NCBI GenBank assembly: GCA_947626355.1
Contig: CANQRV010000002.1
Location: 46,618-110,617, forward strand
Direction of reading: 5' to 3'
Length of the DNA stretch: 64,000 bases
Origin: an uncultured Muribaculaceae bacterium
GTDB taxonomy: Bacteria; Bacteroidota; Bacteroidia; Bacteroidales; Muribaculaceae
Below, piece by piece: positions 18,895-27,675 of the stretch (its first letter is position 1; each line of letters begins with the position of its first letter). Position numbers and translations under genes: made by a program. A model generated the notes under the pieces. That model did not search any database. It had not been told where the DNA came from and worked only from the letters and a program-made list of their open reading frames with translations.

Positions 18895-19281
18895 TTATTC
18901 GATTTCTATATAACCGATGTAGACGTAATCAACCGTCGTGAATCTCACCATATAGACACCCGCGTTAGCGAAGAGAAAGTCGATGAATCCGGATTCGTCG
19001 GCAAACAAGGCGAGGCGGTCTCCATTCTCATCACATATCTAGTATGAGATTATGTCTACGGAATAGAGTCCGGGTATCTCGACTCCATCGATGCTGATAG
19101 AAGCCTCGGTGGGTATGCCTGGCAAGCGGTTTTCGTGCGTCGGTAGGTCGGTTTTTTCGGGTTTAGGTGGGTTTGGTACTTTAACGACAGGTACTGTAAT
19201 GGTCGTCTGTGCAACGCTCAGCGCTGTCCCGAATGAGAGAAGAATCGCAAGAATGACAAAAGGCAGTTTGAGTCTTATCAT
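18895..19281 (-). pseudogene. Small exported beta-rich protein interrupted by an in-frame TAG
   Basis: The first 80 codons have an export signal (LPFVILAILLSFGTALSVAQ) and a Pro/Lys-rich linker, and stop at TAG (19039-19041). The same frame continues for 47 more codons as ICDENGDRLALFADESGFID, then FLFANAGVYMVRFTTVDYVY and IGYIEIE before a TAA at 18895. The joined protein of about 128 residues has the size and GxYxVxF... strand pattern of DUF3244-type secreted proteins, and the truncated form ends in mid-strand. So TAG looks like a nonsense mutation. Readthrough cannot be excluded. It has an intact promoter. Confidence 0.6.
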
Positions 19282-19301
19282 TGTGTGGGGTTTGATAGGC
19301 G

Positions 19302-19333
19302 CAAAGGTAACGATTTATTTCAGACGTTCCAAA
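19302..19333 (-). promoter_or_regulatory. Promoter of the interrupted small exported gene
   Basis: On the minus strand TTTG (19333-19330) and TACCTTTG (19309-19302) are 20 nt apart, with the ATG 20 nt downstream. The promoter appears intact although the gene is broken. Confidence 0.65.
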
Positions 19334-19450
19334 TATTTCTGTTGACTTTTTGTTGAATTCTGCATCATCATCCCTCACCGGTCAGACGAATCTGTTCGCT
19401 TTTTGTTCGCCATATCCCAAATCATGCTGTTATATAGGCTAATAGACAAC

Positions 19451-19481
19451 AAAGCCCGTGTCGCGGATCGACACGGGCTTT
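19451..19481 (-). terminator. Terminator of the AAA-ATPase gene
   Basis: A 13-bp stem (AAAGCCCGTGTCG with CGACACGGGCTTT) around the loop CGGAT. On the minus strand the A-run side gives a T-rich end. It is identical to the hairpin at 21167-21197. Confidence 0.8.
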
Positions 19482-19537
19482 TATTGAGACTTAGTCGAGT
19501 CTCTGACTGTTCAGAGACTGCGGAAAGTTCAGAAATC
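19451..19537. repeat. 87-bp direct repeat, copy A (terminator plus gene 3' end)
   Basis: This segment aligns without gaps to 21167-21253. The first 38 positions are identical, a 12-nt middle block differs, and the rest has only about three mismatches. It includes the whole hairpin, the 3' untranslated region and the last codons (Asp-Phe-stop) of the minus-strand gene ending at 19529. The copies bracket the AAA-ATPase gene. Confidence 0.85.
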
Positions 19538-21097
19538 AGAGATCACCCATCTGTCGATGTTGCGTGTCTCCGGCGATATGTTCACGCCGACCTTGATGAT
19601 TCGCTTATGGTTTAGCGAATTCTTGAAGGGTAGGGCATATTCCTTTTCATTGATCTGGGCGAGTCCTTCCTCAGGAGTCGCGCCATACTTGAATTCAAGT
19701 ATGTATATCGCTTTTGTTCCGTTGAGCACCATGTCCATGCGGCCGCGCGACGTGCGTCTCTCCACATCGGTATCGATTCCCACCAGCCGCGAGATTATGA
19801 GGATGTCCTTTTGCCACTGGGGTTCCGTATTGGTGTTGCTCATATAAGGTATGCCGGCCAGAAACGATTTCAGCTCGTTGAGGAATCCCTCGATGTCATC
19901 ATACCTGATGAAATCTTTCAGCGAGCGGACGAAGTCTGCCGATCCCGTGGGGTCGCCGCCGTCCATCATTGTCATCAGGTCGCGGAAGAATCCGTTGCGG
20001 ACCTCGGCGTTGGGATAGCCGAGTGTGAACTCCGGTTCCTCATCCTGAATATCACAGCTCTTTATGGTCAGATAGCCGGTATAGAAGCAGGCCAGCGCTA
20101 AGTTGTTGCCCACGACGTCTCCGCTCTCCAATGCGGATTGCGATACGACATACCCCTCAAGATCCGGCGCTCCCCAGTCCTTGTCCAGAAACTGTCGGGC
20201 CAGTCTTGTGGGAGTGCCCGACTGAAACCAATAGTCCCCGATGTTGCGGTGGTAGAGCGCCTTAACCAGACTGTATGGATTATACACGTCAATCATATCC
20301 TCTGAGAAATGATAGCCGTCGTATTGATTTTTCAGCTTGAGCATGGTCTCTTCCGACTCCCAATTGCGTCTGCGTCCCAGCTCCTCTATGCCTTCTCTGA
20401 AATTATCGGTAAGCTCTTCGGTCGTTATGCCGCAGATCGCGGCATAACGTGTGTCGAGCGATATGTCGAGAAGATTGTTAAGGCCGCTGAAGATGTTTAT
20501 CTGTCCGAGTTTCCCCACCCCTGTCAGGAATACGAACTTCAGGCAGTCGGAATTGGCCTTCATTACGCGGTAGAAGTCGTGGAGCGTCCTGCGGTTGGCG
20601 GTCTCCAGCTCCCTGTCGCCGCAGACATCCACCACCGGACTGTCGTATTCATCCACAAGCACTACCACCTGTCGGCCTGTGAGCCGGTAGACGTCGCGTA
20701 TCAGCTTGTCGAAGCGCCAGTCGGGGGAGTATCCGGGTTGTAGGGTGGTGTATTCCCTTTCCCATTCGCCGACGGCTTTCCCTAAGAAGCCGGTCAGGTC
20801 GTCGGCATTCCTGTAGCCTGCACGCGACAGGTCGAGATGAAGCACGGTATACCGCGGCCATTCCTCCGGTTCCAGACGGTCGATGGCGAGTCCGCGGAAG
20901 AGCTTCCGGTTGCCACGGAAATAGTTCTCCATGGTAGAGACCAGCAGGCTCTTGCCAAACCGTCGCGGCCGGCTCAGGAAGTAGAAGGCCCCCTGGCTCA
21001 CGAGCTCATGGAGATAAGCAGTCTTGTCGACGTAGAGGTATCCTTCCTCACGCATCTTGCGGAAACTCTGTATTCCTATGGGATATTTCGTCATCAT
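19529..21097 (-). CDS. AAA-ATPase-like protein with C-terminal PD-(D/E)XK nuclease-like domain
   Basis: The 522-aa protein matches a family found in many copies in Bacteroidota genomes. After YPIGIQSFRKMREEGYLYVD comes a P-loop-like SRPRRFGKSLLVST near 40-55, then VVVLVDEYDSPV (Walker B), FLTGVGKLGQINIFSGLNN, and a C-terminal nuclease-like core DMVLNGTKAIYILEFKYG with the D...ExK acidic/lysine set. Biochemical role is unknown; the combination suggests ATP-driven nucleic-acid or selfish-element activity. The frame is open up to 21190, but the first 31 codons would run through the upstream gene's terminator, so I start at ATG 21097 (a second ATG follows directly). A TAAATTTG -7 box lies at 21129-21122. 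Flanked by 87-bp direct repeats. Confidence 0.88.
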   Translation of the reverse strand: MMTKYPIGIQSFRKMREEGYLYVDKTAYLHELVSQGAFYFLSRPRRFGKSLLVSTMENYFRGNRKLFRGLAIDRLEPEEWPRYTVLHLDLSRAGYRNADDLTGFLGKAVGEWEREYTTLQPGYSPDWRFDKLIRDVYRLTGRQVVVLVDEYDSPVVDVCGDRELETANRRTLHDFYRVMKANSDCLKFVFLTGVGKLGQINIFSGLNNLLDISLDTRYAAICGITTEELTDNFREGIEELGRRRNWESEETMLKLKNQYDGYHFSEDMIDVYNPYSLVKALYHRNIGDYWFQSGTPTRLARQFLDKDWGAPDLEGYVVSQSALESGDVVGNNLALACFYTGYLTIKSCDIQDEEPEFTLGYPNAEVRNGFFRDLMTMMDGGDPTGSADFVRSLKDFIRYDDIEGFLNELKSFLAGIPYMSNTNTEPQWQKDILIISRLVGIDTDVERRTSRGRMDMVLNGTKAIYILEFKYGATPEEGLAQINEKEYALPFKNSLNHKRIIKVGVNISPETRNIDRWVISDF

Positions 21098-21166
21098 TCG
21101 GTGCTTTTGCTCTTGTGTCCACAAATTTACGAAAAAAGTCTGAATCGACCACGTTTTGTCAACATT

Positions 21167-21197
21167 AAAGCCCGTGTCGCGGATCGACACGGGCTTT
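21167..21197 (-). terminator. Terminator of the dnaK-monooxygenase unit
   Basis: Same 13-bp stem and CGGAT loop as at 19451-19481. It lies 48 nt downstream of the monooxygenase stop. Confidence 0.8.
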
Positions 21198-21253
21198 TAT
21201 TGAGTCGTTGCCTCGCCTCTGAGTGTTCAGAGACTGCGGATGGTTCAGAAATC
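21167..21253. repeat. 87-bp direct repeat, copy B (terminator plus gene 3' end)
   Basis: Gap-free match to 19451-19537. Here the repeat covers the terminator, 3' untranslated region and final codons of the small monooxygenase gene (also Asp-Phe-stop). Confidence 0.85.
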
Positions 21254-21523
21254 GAATCTCTCCAGTGTGAGCGTCGCCACCTTCTCGATCTCCGGCACTA
21301 GGCGCTGGAAATGCGCCGACGCTATGTGGGCCTTCAGCGACCTGTCGTCGCGCCATGTCTCGTAGATCATCAGGCGGTCGCTGCTTGTGAGCGATCCCAG
21401 AAGGTCGTATTCCAGACATCCGTCATCGTGGAGCGAGAGCTCCACCAGTTCGGTAGCCAGGGCGATCGCCTTCTTCCTGTTTTCATCGGTCTCAGCTACG
21501 AGACCGCAGTTTAATCTGACCAT
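21245..21523 (-). CDS. Antibiotic biosynthesis monooxygenase-fold (ABM/YgiN-like) protein
   Basis: A 92-aa single-domain protein with the dimeric ferredoxin-like ABM pattern: CGLVAETDENRKKAIALATE, then EPGCLEYDL-like HDDGCLEYDLL, MIYETWRDDRSLKAHIASAHF with the conserved W and H, and a short final helix. Such proteins act as quinol or small-aromatic oxygenases without cofactors, or in redox protection. It starts 9 nt after the dnaK stop, so it is probably cotranscribed with this chaperone and could belong to the stress response. Substrate unknown. Confidence 0.85.
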   Translation of the reverse strand: MVRLNCGLVAETDENRKKAIALATELVELSLHDDGCLEYDLLGSLTSSDRLMIYETWRDDRSLKAHIASAHFQRLVPEIEKVATLTLERFDF

Positions 21524-21532
21524 ATCCGTCGG

Positions 21533-23431
21533 TTACTTCACTTCCTCGAAGTCGACGTCAGTGACGTCTTTCTCCTCGTGGTGGTCGTTGTGACCCGGCT
21601 GAGGACCTGCCTGCTGGCCGGCCGCTCTCTGCTGCTGGGCGTTGTAGATATCCTGCGACGCTGCCTGGAATGCGTCGGTCACTGCCTTCTCGGCCGAGTC
21701 GATGTCTTCCACGAGCTGACGTTTGTGTACGTCTTTCAGCCTGTCGAGGGCGCTCTCGATAGCGGCTTTCTTGTCGGCCGGAATCTTGTCGCCGAGCTCC
21801 TTGAGCTGCTTCTCAGTCTGGAAGATCACGCTGTCGGCGTGGTTGAGCTTGTCGATTCTCTCCTTGGCTTTCCTGTCGGCCTCCTCATTGGCCTTGGCCT
21901 CGTCGCGCATGCGCTGGATCTCGGAGTCGCTCAGACCGCTCGAAGCCTCGATACGGATCGACTGCTCCTTGCCTGTGGCCTTGTCTTTGGCCGATACCTG
22001 AAGGATGCCGTTGGCGTCTACCTCGAAAGTCACCTCGATCTGGGGCACGCCACGCGGGGCGGGTGCGATGCCCGAAAGGTTGAACTCGCCGAGAAGCTTG
22101 TCGTCGGCTGCCATAGGACGCTCGCCCTGAAGCACGCGGATGGTCACCTCAGGCTGGTTGTCGGCTGCCGTCGAGAAGGTCTCGCTCTTCCTTGTAGGAA
22201 TCGTGGTGTTGGCCTCGATGAGCTTCGTCATCACGCCGCCGAGGGTCTCGATACCGATCGAGAGGGGCACTACGTCGAGAAGGAGCACATCCTTCACGTC
22301 GCCGCTGAGCACACCGCCCTGGATGGCCGCGCCGATGGCCACTACCTCGTCGGGGTTGACGCCCTTGTTGGGCTCTTTGCCGAAGATCTCCTTCACTTTC
22401 TGCTGGATGGCCGGGATTCGGGTCGAGCCGCCCACGAGGATCACCTCATCGATCTGCGATGCCGTGAAGCCGGCATCCTTGAGCGCCTTCACGCAAGGCT
22501 CTACCACTGCGTCGATGAGATCCGAGGCAAGCTGCTCGAACTTAGCCCTTGTGAGGGTCTTCACGAGGTGCTTCGGGCCTGAGGCCGTGGCTGTGATATA
22601 CGGAAGGTTGATCTCGGTGGATGTGGAGCTTGAAAGCTCGATCTTGGCTTTCTCGGCAGCCTCTTTGAGACGCTGCATGGCCATCGGGTCCTGACGGAGG
22701 TCGACGCCCTCGTCTTTCTTGAATTCATCGGCGAGCCAGTCGATGATCACGTGGTCGAAGTCATCGCCGCCGAGGTGGGTGTCGCCATTGGTCGACTTCA
22801 CCTCAAAAACGCCGTCGCCGAGCTCGAGGATCGAGATATCGAATGTGCCGCCGCCGAGGTCGAACACGGCGATCTTCTGTTCTTTGGTCGATTTGTCGAG
22901 GCCGTAGGCAAGCGCGGCTGCCGTAGGCTCGTTGACGATACGCATCACCTTAAGGCCGGCGATCTCGCCTGCCTCCTTGGTGGCCTGACGCTGGGAGTCA
23001 TCGAAATATGCGGGCACCGTGATCACTGCCTCGTTCACTTCCTGGCCGAGGTAGTCTTCGGCTGTCTTTTTCATCTTCTGGAGAATCATGGCCGAGATCT
23101 CCTGCGGAGTGTAGTCGCGGCCGTCGATGTCTACCTTCGGCATATCGTTCTGACATACCACCTTGTAGGGCACGCGCTTGATCTCGTCGGCTACCTGATT
23201 GCACTTCTCGCCCATGAATCTCTTGATGGAGTAGATGGTGCGGGTCGGATTGGTAATGGCCTGACGCTTGGCTGGATCGCCAACCTTGCGCTCGCCTCCG
23301 TCAACAAACGCCACTACCGACGGGGTAGTGTTGCGTCCTTCGTTGTTAGGAATTACCACAGGGTCCTTGCCCTCGAGTACGGCGACGCAGGAATTGGTGG
23401 TTCCAAGGTCGATTCCAATAATTTTTCCCAT
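21533..23431 (-). CDS. dnaK: Chaperone DnaK (Hsp70)
   Basis: DnaK binds exposed hydrophobic segments of client proteins in an ATP-driven cycle with DnaJ and GrpE. The 632-aa protein has [13 protein letters not shown] at the start, the [13 protein letters not shown] phosphate motif, [12 protein letters not shown], the interdomain linker [16 protein letters not shown] and a C-terminal Gln/His-rich tail ending [11 protein letters not shown]. No dnaJ or grpE is adjacent. A small ABM gene follows. No CIRCE inverted repeat is visible upstream; a TAAATGTTTTAAC motif at 23515-23527 is shared with the outer-membrane gene at 46.7 kb. Confidence 0.98.
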   Translation of the reverse strand: MGKIIGIDLGTTNSCVAVLEGKDPVVIPNNEGRNTTPSVVAFVDGGERKVGDPAKRQAITNPTRTIYSIKRFMGEKCNQVADEIKRVPYKVVCQNDMPKVDIDGRDYTPQEISAMILQKMKKTAEDYLGQEVNEAVITVPAYFDDSQRQATKEAGEIAGLKVMRIVNEPTAAALAYGLDKSTKEQKIAVFDLGGGTFDISILELGDGVFEVKSTNGDTHLGGDDFDHVIIDWLADEFKKDEGVDLRQDPMAMQRLKEAAEKAKIELSSSTSTEINLPYITATASGPKHLVKTLTRAKFEQLASDLIDAVVEPCVKALKDAGFTASQIDEVILVGGSTRIPAIQQKVKEIFGKEPNKGVNPDEVVAIGAAIQGGVLSGDVKDVLLLDVVPLSIGIETLGGVMTKLIEANTTIPTRKSETFSTAADNQPEVTIRVLQGERPMAADDKLLGEFNLSGIAPAPRGVPQIEVTFEVDANGILQVSAKDKATGKEQSIRIEASSGLSDSEIQRMRDEAKANEEADRKAKERIDKLNHADSVIFQTEKQLKELGDKIPADKKAAIESALDRLKDVHKRQLVEDIDSAEKAVTDAFQAASQDIYNAQQQRAAGQQAGPQPGHNDHHEEKDVTDVDFEEVK

Positions 23432-23873
23432 GACTTTTGTATAATTAAGTGTTATTGATTTCTTTATGCTGCCCTATGCGGGGCTTTCGCTTTATATTCT
23501 AACAAATAGCATGCTAAATGTTTTAACGGTCAGTATTTTTTTATGCAAAATTTGCAAATGTTTGATAAATAGCCCTGTTCCCGTCATTGCACCCCCCGGA
23601 CCGCATCGCGTGCCCCCTGTGTCAATTTTGTCAAAAACGCCGTCCGTCCCCCTCCCGGCCGGCTTTCGATATGTCAGGCCGGGGGATGCTCCGGCCCTGT
23701 CCTTATTGCACATTTTTGAAGTTTTGTGAAAAAAACTCCCTCCGTTTTAAGAGATTTCTTTAAAAAGTCATTAACTTTGTAGCCTAATTCATTGTCTCAA
23801 CAGCGACACAGAGGCCGGCGACGCGCTTTTTCCCCTTGCCCTGCCGCCCGCGAGATATATTTAAGTATATATA
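23432..23873. other. Intergenic region between dnaK and spt
   Basis: No gene of convincing composition lies here. The dnaK side is AT-rich and holds TGCTAAATGTTTTAAC (23512-23527). The middle (about 23580-23700) is GC-rich with an imperfect hairpin, CAGGCCGG against CCGGCCCTG. The right side contains the spt -7 element. Confidence 0.5.
23772..23779 (+). promoter_or_regulatory. -7 element of the serine palmitoyltransferase promoter
   Basis: TAACTTTG matches TAnnTTTG exactly. The -33 region 20 nt upstream is only T-rich (TTTTAAG). It would give a leader of about 90 nt before ATG 23874. Confidence 0.5.
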
Positions 23874-25058
23874 ATGAAGCCATTACAAGAGAAGTTGTCA
23901 CACTATGATGCCCCTCAGCGTGCCAAGGCGGCTGGTGTGTATCCCTATTTCCGTGCCATTTCAAGCGACCAGGACACCGAGGTGCTGATGAACGGCAAAA
24001 AGGTGCTTATGTTTGGTTCCAACAGCTATATGGGACTCACCAACCATCCCAAAGTAAAGGAAGCAGCCATAGAGGCCACTAAAAAATACGGCACAGGCAT
24101 GGCCGGAAGCCCTTTCCTCAACGGTACGCTCGACATCCACAAGAAGCTCGAGGCCCGTCTCGCCGAATATGTGGGTAAGGAAGACGCCATGATCTACAGC
24201 ACCGGCTTCGGTGTGAACCTCGGCGTCGTGTCGACACTCACGGGCCGCGAAGACTATATCATCATCGACGAGCAAGACCACGCCTCGATCATCGAGGGGC
24301 GACGCCTCTCGTTCTCCAACTATCTTAAGTATCGCCACAACGATATGGAGAGCCTCGAGACCCAGCTCAGGAAATGCGAGCCCGACAAGGTGAAGCTGAT
24401 CGTCACCGACGGAGTGTTCTCCATGGAGGGAGATGTAGCAAACCTACCCGAGATCGTGCGTCTCGCCAAGAAGTATAACGCAGGCGTAATGGTCGACGAG
24501 GCTCACGGCATCGGTGTCTTCGGCGAAGGAGGACGCGGCACTTGCAACCATTTCGGAGTCACCGACGACGTCGACCTCATCATGGGCACATTCAGCAAGT
24601 CGTTCGCGTCGCTCGGCGGATTCATAGCCACCGACAAGGTCATCACCAACTATCTGCGCCACCATTCGCGCAGCTACATCTTCACCGCCAGCATAACCCC
24701 CGCATCGACGGCTGCCGTCGACGCCGCCCTCGACATCATCCTCGCCGAGCCCGAACGCCAGCAGCACCTCTGGGATATCACGCACTTCGCCCTCGACAAT
24801 TTCCGGGCCATGGGTTGCGAGATAGGCCACACCTCGACACCTATCATCCCCCTATTCATCCGCGACGACTACAAGACTTTCCACGTTACCCGCGACCTCC
24901 TCGACGAGGGTGTGTTCGTCAACCCCGTGGTCACACCCGCCGTTGCCCCGCAGGACACACTCATCCGCTACTCGCTGATGGCAACACACACCAAGGAGCA
25001 GGTGGAGCGCTCGCTCGAGGCTATCCGGAAGGTCTTCAAACGCTACGACATCATCTGA
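23874..25058 (+). CDS. spt: Serine palmitoyltransferase (alpha-oxoamine synthase family)
   Basis: This PLP enzyme condenses L-serine with a long-chain acyl-CoA to start sphingolipid synthesis, a hallmark of Bacteroides and relatives. The 394-aa protein has GSNSYMGLTNHPKV, GSPFLNGTLDIHKKLE, the aldehyde-contact region VMVDEAHGIGVFG (Asp-x-x-His) and the PLP lysine in GTFSKSFASLGGF. The close relative 2-amino-3-ketobutyrate CoA ligase has the same layout; the acyl-chain preference cannot be read directly, but length and the N-terminal YPYFRAISS favour the sphingolipid enzyme. Monogenic, soluble, membrane-associated by inference. Confidence 0.85.
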   Translation: MKPLQEKLSHYDAPQRAKAAGVYPYFRAISSDQDTEVLMNGKKVLMFGSNSYMGLTNHPKVKEAAIEATKKYGTGMAGSPFLNGTLDIHKKLEARLAEYVGKEDAMIYSTGFGVNLGVVSTLTGREDYIIIDEQDHASIIEGRRLSFSNYLKYRHNDMESLETQLRKCEPDKVKLIVTDGVFSMEGDVANLPEIVRLAKKYNAGVMVDEAHGIGVFGEGGRGTCNHFGVTDDVDLIMGTFSKSFASLGGFIATDKVITNYLRHHSRSYIFTASITPASTAAVDAALDIILAEPERQQHLWDITHFALDNFRAMGCEIGHTSTPIIPLFIRDDYKTFHVTRDLLDEGVFVNPVVTPAVAPQDTLIRYSLMATHTKEQVERSLEAIRKVFKRYDII

Positions 25059-25116
25059 GGCCCCTTTTTCGTAGTCTCTGGCTGATGTTCTGAATGTCAG
25101 CGTATTACATAGTGTG

Positions 25117-25147
25117 AAAAATGAGATGATTCTTTTATCTCATTTTT
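25117..25147 (+). terminator. Terminator of spt
   Basis: AAAAATGAGAT (25117-25127) and ATCTCATTTTT (25137-25147) form an 11-bp stem around a 9-nt loop, followed by a T-run. Confidence 0.8.
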
Positions 25148-25254
25148 TTATGGGCAAAACTATTGTTTTAACAATTAAATGCATTAATTTCGCATTCCAT
25201 ATGCCGCGTATCGACCGGCATCCGTTATAACACTAAATACATTTTTCGCATTTT

Positions 25255-25809
25255 ATGATATACAAATTCAAGTTGGTCAGCAACGAGGTCAGCAATTTCG
25301 TGAGGGAGATAGAGATTGATTCCGACTCTACATTCTTCCAGCTCCGCAATGCTGTGCTCGAAAGCGTAGGCTATTCAAAAGACGACCTCGATTCGTTCTT
25401 CCTCTGCGACGATGACTGGGAGCGCCAGGAGGAAATCACACAGGAAGACATGGGCATATCGTCGAGCGACAAAGACATATGGGTCATGGACGAGACTCCC
25501 GTCGGCGAGCTCGTGGAAGACGAGGGGCAGAAGCTCGTGTTCGTCTACAACTACATCACCGACCAGGCCTTCTACATGGAACTCAAGGAGATGATTCCCG
25601 GACGCCATCTCAAGGATGCGGTCTGCACGTTCAAGAAGGGCACTCCGCCCTCCCAGAGAATGGATATCGATGAATTCGAGCGCAAGGTCGACCTCTCCGC
25701 GCAGAAGAAGGCCGACGATTTGGTGTTTGAAGACCTCTACGGCGATTCCCAGTTTAACGAGGATGAACTGGAGTCGGGCTTCGAGGGCATCGACGACGAC
25801 AGCCTCTGA
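25255..25809 (+). CDS. Plasmid pRiA4b ORF-3-like protein (IS1096 passenger TnpR-like family)
   Basis: A 184-aa acidic protein. The N-terminal MIYKFKLVSNEVSNFVREIE, then STFFQLRNAVLESVGYSKDD and the later VFVYNYITDQAFYMELKEM match the PRiA4_ORF3 fold, first noted as a passenger of mobile elements but here a stable chromosomal gene in many Bacteroidales. The C-terminus is rich in Glu and Asp (NEDELESGFEGIDDDSL). Function unknown; no mobile element is next to it. It shares a terminator with the convergent gene. Confidence 0.8.
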   Translation: MIYKFKLVSNEVSNFVREIEIDSDSTFFQLRNAVLESVGYSKDDLDSFFLCDDDWERQEEITQEDMGISSSDKDIWVMDETPVGELVEDEGQKLVFVYNYITDQAFYMELKEMIPGRHLKDAVCTFKKGTPPSQRMDIDEFERKVDLSAQKKADDLVFEDLYGDSQFNEDELESGFEGIDDDSL

Positions 25810-25826
25810 TGTAGCTATCCACACCC

Positions 25827-25886
25827 ACACCTGAAAAGCCGCATGGCCGACACGTCACAGTGTCGGCCATGCGGCTTTTCAGGTGT
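25827..25886. terminator. Bidirectional terminator
   Basis: Perfect 27-nt arms (25827-25853 and 25860-25886) with a 6-nt loop GTCACA. Lies between two convergent genes. Confidence 0.9.
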
Positions 25887-25897
25887 TTCGGTCGTTT

Positions 25898-26242
25898 TCA
25901 GTCTTCGTTGCCGAAAAGCCTGTCGAATATCGACCGTTTACGCTCCGGCTTGATATGGATGCGCATCTCGGGGCTCTCCTTGCTCAGAAAGAGGATATGG
26001 CCGCGAAACACGAAAGCCACGTTCTTGTCGAATTCAAGCACGGCGTTCAGGCTCCTTATCAAAAAACGTTTGAAAGGGCTGAAGTCCTCCACATCGTTGA
26101 TCACCACCTCGTCGTCGGTGATTGTCAGGCTGTGGTGCTTGCTCAGTAATTCCGCAAAATAGTCGAGTCTGAGCTCCCTGACGTCTTTATGTGGCTTGCT
26201 GAATTTCCTGTATATTTCCTTTATTACTTCGTCTGTAATCAT
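25898..26242 (-). CDS. Conserved hypothetical protein, 114 aa
   Basis: Not recognised. From ATG 26242 the product reads MITDEVIKEIYRKFSKPHKD, RELRLDYFAELLSKHHSLTI, then VVINDVEDFSPFKRFLIRSL and ends in a basic RKRSIFDRLFGNED. Alternating helices and strands suggest a small soluble alpha/beta domain. The frame is open to 26302 but the extra 20 codons (MADCLIYKHPPYTICKWGRL) lack coding character, so the internal start is preferred. Single gene, terminator shared with the opposite gene. Confidence 0.6.
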   Translation of the reverse strand: MITDEVIKEIYRKFSKPHKDVRELRLDYFAELLSKHHSLTITDDEVVINDVEDFSPFKRFLIRSLNAVLEFDKNVAFVFRGHILFLSKESPEMRIHIKPERKRSIFDRLFGNED

Positions 26243-26467
26243 AAGCCGTCCCCACTTGCATATAGTGTATGGAGGGTGTTTATAAATTAAACAATCTGCC
26301 ACTGGTGTGGTTCAATGGCACAGCCTGTAAAGCCGGCTGCATCGCATGGTGAAAAGAAAAGTGGATTGAGACGAAGACAGATTATTGCTTTGCCGGGTGG
26401 GCCGGAGCCATACCGTGAGTGGAATATGGCGGATGCCGCATGTGAGTGTGCGGCATCCGCTGTGGGG
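26243..26467. other. Intergenic region with no gene seen
   Basis: I found no RNA gene or coding frame in 26243-26428. A stretch near 26310 (GGTTCAATGGCACAGC) looks like a tRNA D-arm but has no matching acceptor or T arm. The right end holds the decarboxylase-operon terminator. Confidence 0.5.
26429..26460 (-). terminator. Terminator of the methylmalonyl-CoA decarboxylase operon
   Basis: Arms GCGGATGCCGCA (26429-26440) and TGCGGCATCCGC (26449-26460) form a perfect 12-bp stem 8 nt beyond the last gene. Confidence 0.8.
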
Positions 26468-27637
26468 TCAACCGAGGAAGCTGAGCAGCACGCCGGCCGC
26501 CACAGCCGAGCCTATCACGCCAGCCACGTTGGGGCCCATGGCATGCATCAGCAGATAGTTGGTGGGATCGTATTCAAGCCCGACGTTGTTGGAGATTCGC
26601 GCCGCCATAGGCACAGCCGACACGCCGGCGTTGCCGATAAGCGGGTTGATCTTCTTGCCGGGACGGAGGAAGAGGTTGAAGAGCTTCACTGAGAGCACGC
26701 CGGCCGAGCTGGCGATCACAAACGCCAAGAAGCCGAGTCCGAAGATGAGAAGGGTGTCGACAGTCAGGAATTTGTCGGCCTGCGTCGAGGCGCCAACGGT
26801 CATGCCGAGAAGTATGGTCACTATGTCGGTCATCGCGTTGCTCGCGGTCTTGGCCAGACGGGTCGTCACGCCGCTCTCGCGCAGGAGGTTGCCGAAGAAG
26901 AGCATGCCCAGAAGCGGCAGGCCCGAAGGCACCACGAAGCAGGTGAGGATCAGACCCACGATCGGAAAGATGATCTTCTCGGTCTGGCTCACGACCCTCG
27001 CGGGCTTCATCTTGATGAGGCGCTCTTTTTTAGTGGTGAAGAGCCGCATCAGCGGCGGCTGGATGAGCGGGATGAGCGCCATATACGAATAGGCCGACAC
27101 CGCCACCGCGCCGAGCAGGTTGGGGTTGAGCTTGGAGGTCGTGAAGATGGCTGTCGGGCCGTCGGCGCCACCGATGATGGCCACACAGCCTGCCGACAGC
27201 GGGTCGAAGCCCACCAGCAGCGACAGCATGTAGGCGCCGAAGATGCCGAACTGCGCGCACGCTCCTATTATCATGAGCTTGGGGTTGGCGAGAAGAGCCG
27301 AGAAGTCGGTCATCGCGCCCACGCCGAGAAACACCAGAGGGGGATACCATCCCTTGTCTACACCGTTGTACAGTATATTGAGCACAGAGCCCTCCTCATA
27401 GATGCCGATGTCCATGCCGGCCTGAAACGGGATGTTGCCAATGAGCATGCCGAAGCCTATGGGCACGAGCAGCAGCGGCTCGAAATTCTTCTTCACTGCG
27501 AGCCAGATGAAGAAACAGCCCACCACAAGCATCACCAGATTGGTGATCTCGCAGTTGGCGAAGCCGGTGAATTTCCAGAACGATTCTATAGTCTGGAGCA
27601 TGAAGTCGCCGAAACTGTAAGTCGAAGCTAATATCAT
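26468..27637 (-). CDS. mmdB: Na+-translocating decarboxylase, membrane beta subunit
   Basis: The beta subunit removes CO2 from carboxybiotin and exports Na+. The 389-aa protein is almost wholly hydrophobic, with about nine to eleven membrane helices, and carries the conserved GGADGPTAIF segment and NPLIGNAGVSAVPMAARIS, where the Asp/Asn residues that form the Na+ path in OadB/MmdB lie. Last gene of the operon. With the epimerase and carboxyltransferase next door, the physiological substrate is most likely (S)-methylmalonyl-CoA rather than oxaloacetate. Confidence 0.93.
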   Translation of the reverse strand: MILASTYSFGDFMLQTIESFWKFTGFANCEITNLVMLVVGCFFIWLAVKKNFEPLLLVPIGFGMLIGNIPFQAGMDIGIYEEGSVLNILYNGVDKGWYPPLVFLGVGAMTDFSALLANPKLMIIGACAQFGIFGAYMLSLLVGFDPLSAGCVAIIGGADGPTAIFTTSKLNPNLLGAVAVSAYSYMALIPLIQPPLMRLFTTKKERLIKMKPARVVSQTEKIIFPIVGLILTCFVVPSGLPLLGMLFFGNLLRESGVTTRLAKTASNAMTDIVTILLGMTVGASTQADKFLTVDTLLIFGLGFLAFVIASSAGVLSVKLFNLFLRPGKKINPLIGNAGVSAVPMAARISNNVGLEYDPTNYLLMHAMGPNVAGVIGSAVAAGVLLSFLG

Positions 27638-27675
27638 AGTCTATTATAGTTGTGTCGATATTGCGTGAGACTGCC

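Noticed and set aside
19403..19615. Plus-strand frames containing RVADRHGLLL at 19.4 and 21.2 kb as related genes
   Set aside because: They are translations of the shared terminator repeat, not proteins.
26303..26380. A tRNA-like stretch (GGTTCAATGGCACAGC with AGCCGGCT)
   Set aside because: No acceptor stem or T-arm can be paired, so it is not a tRNA gene.
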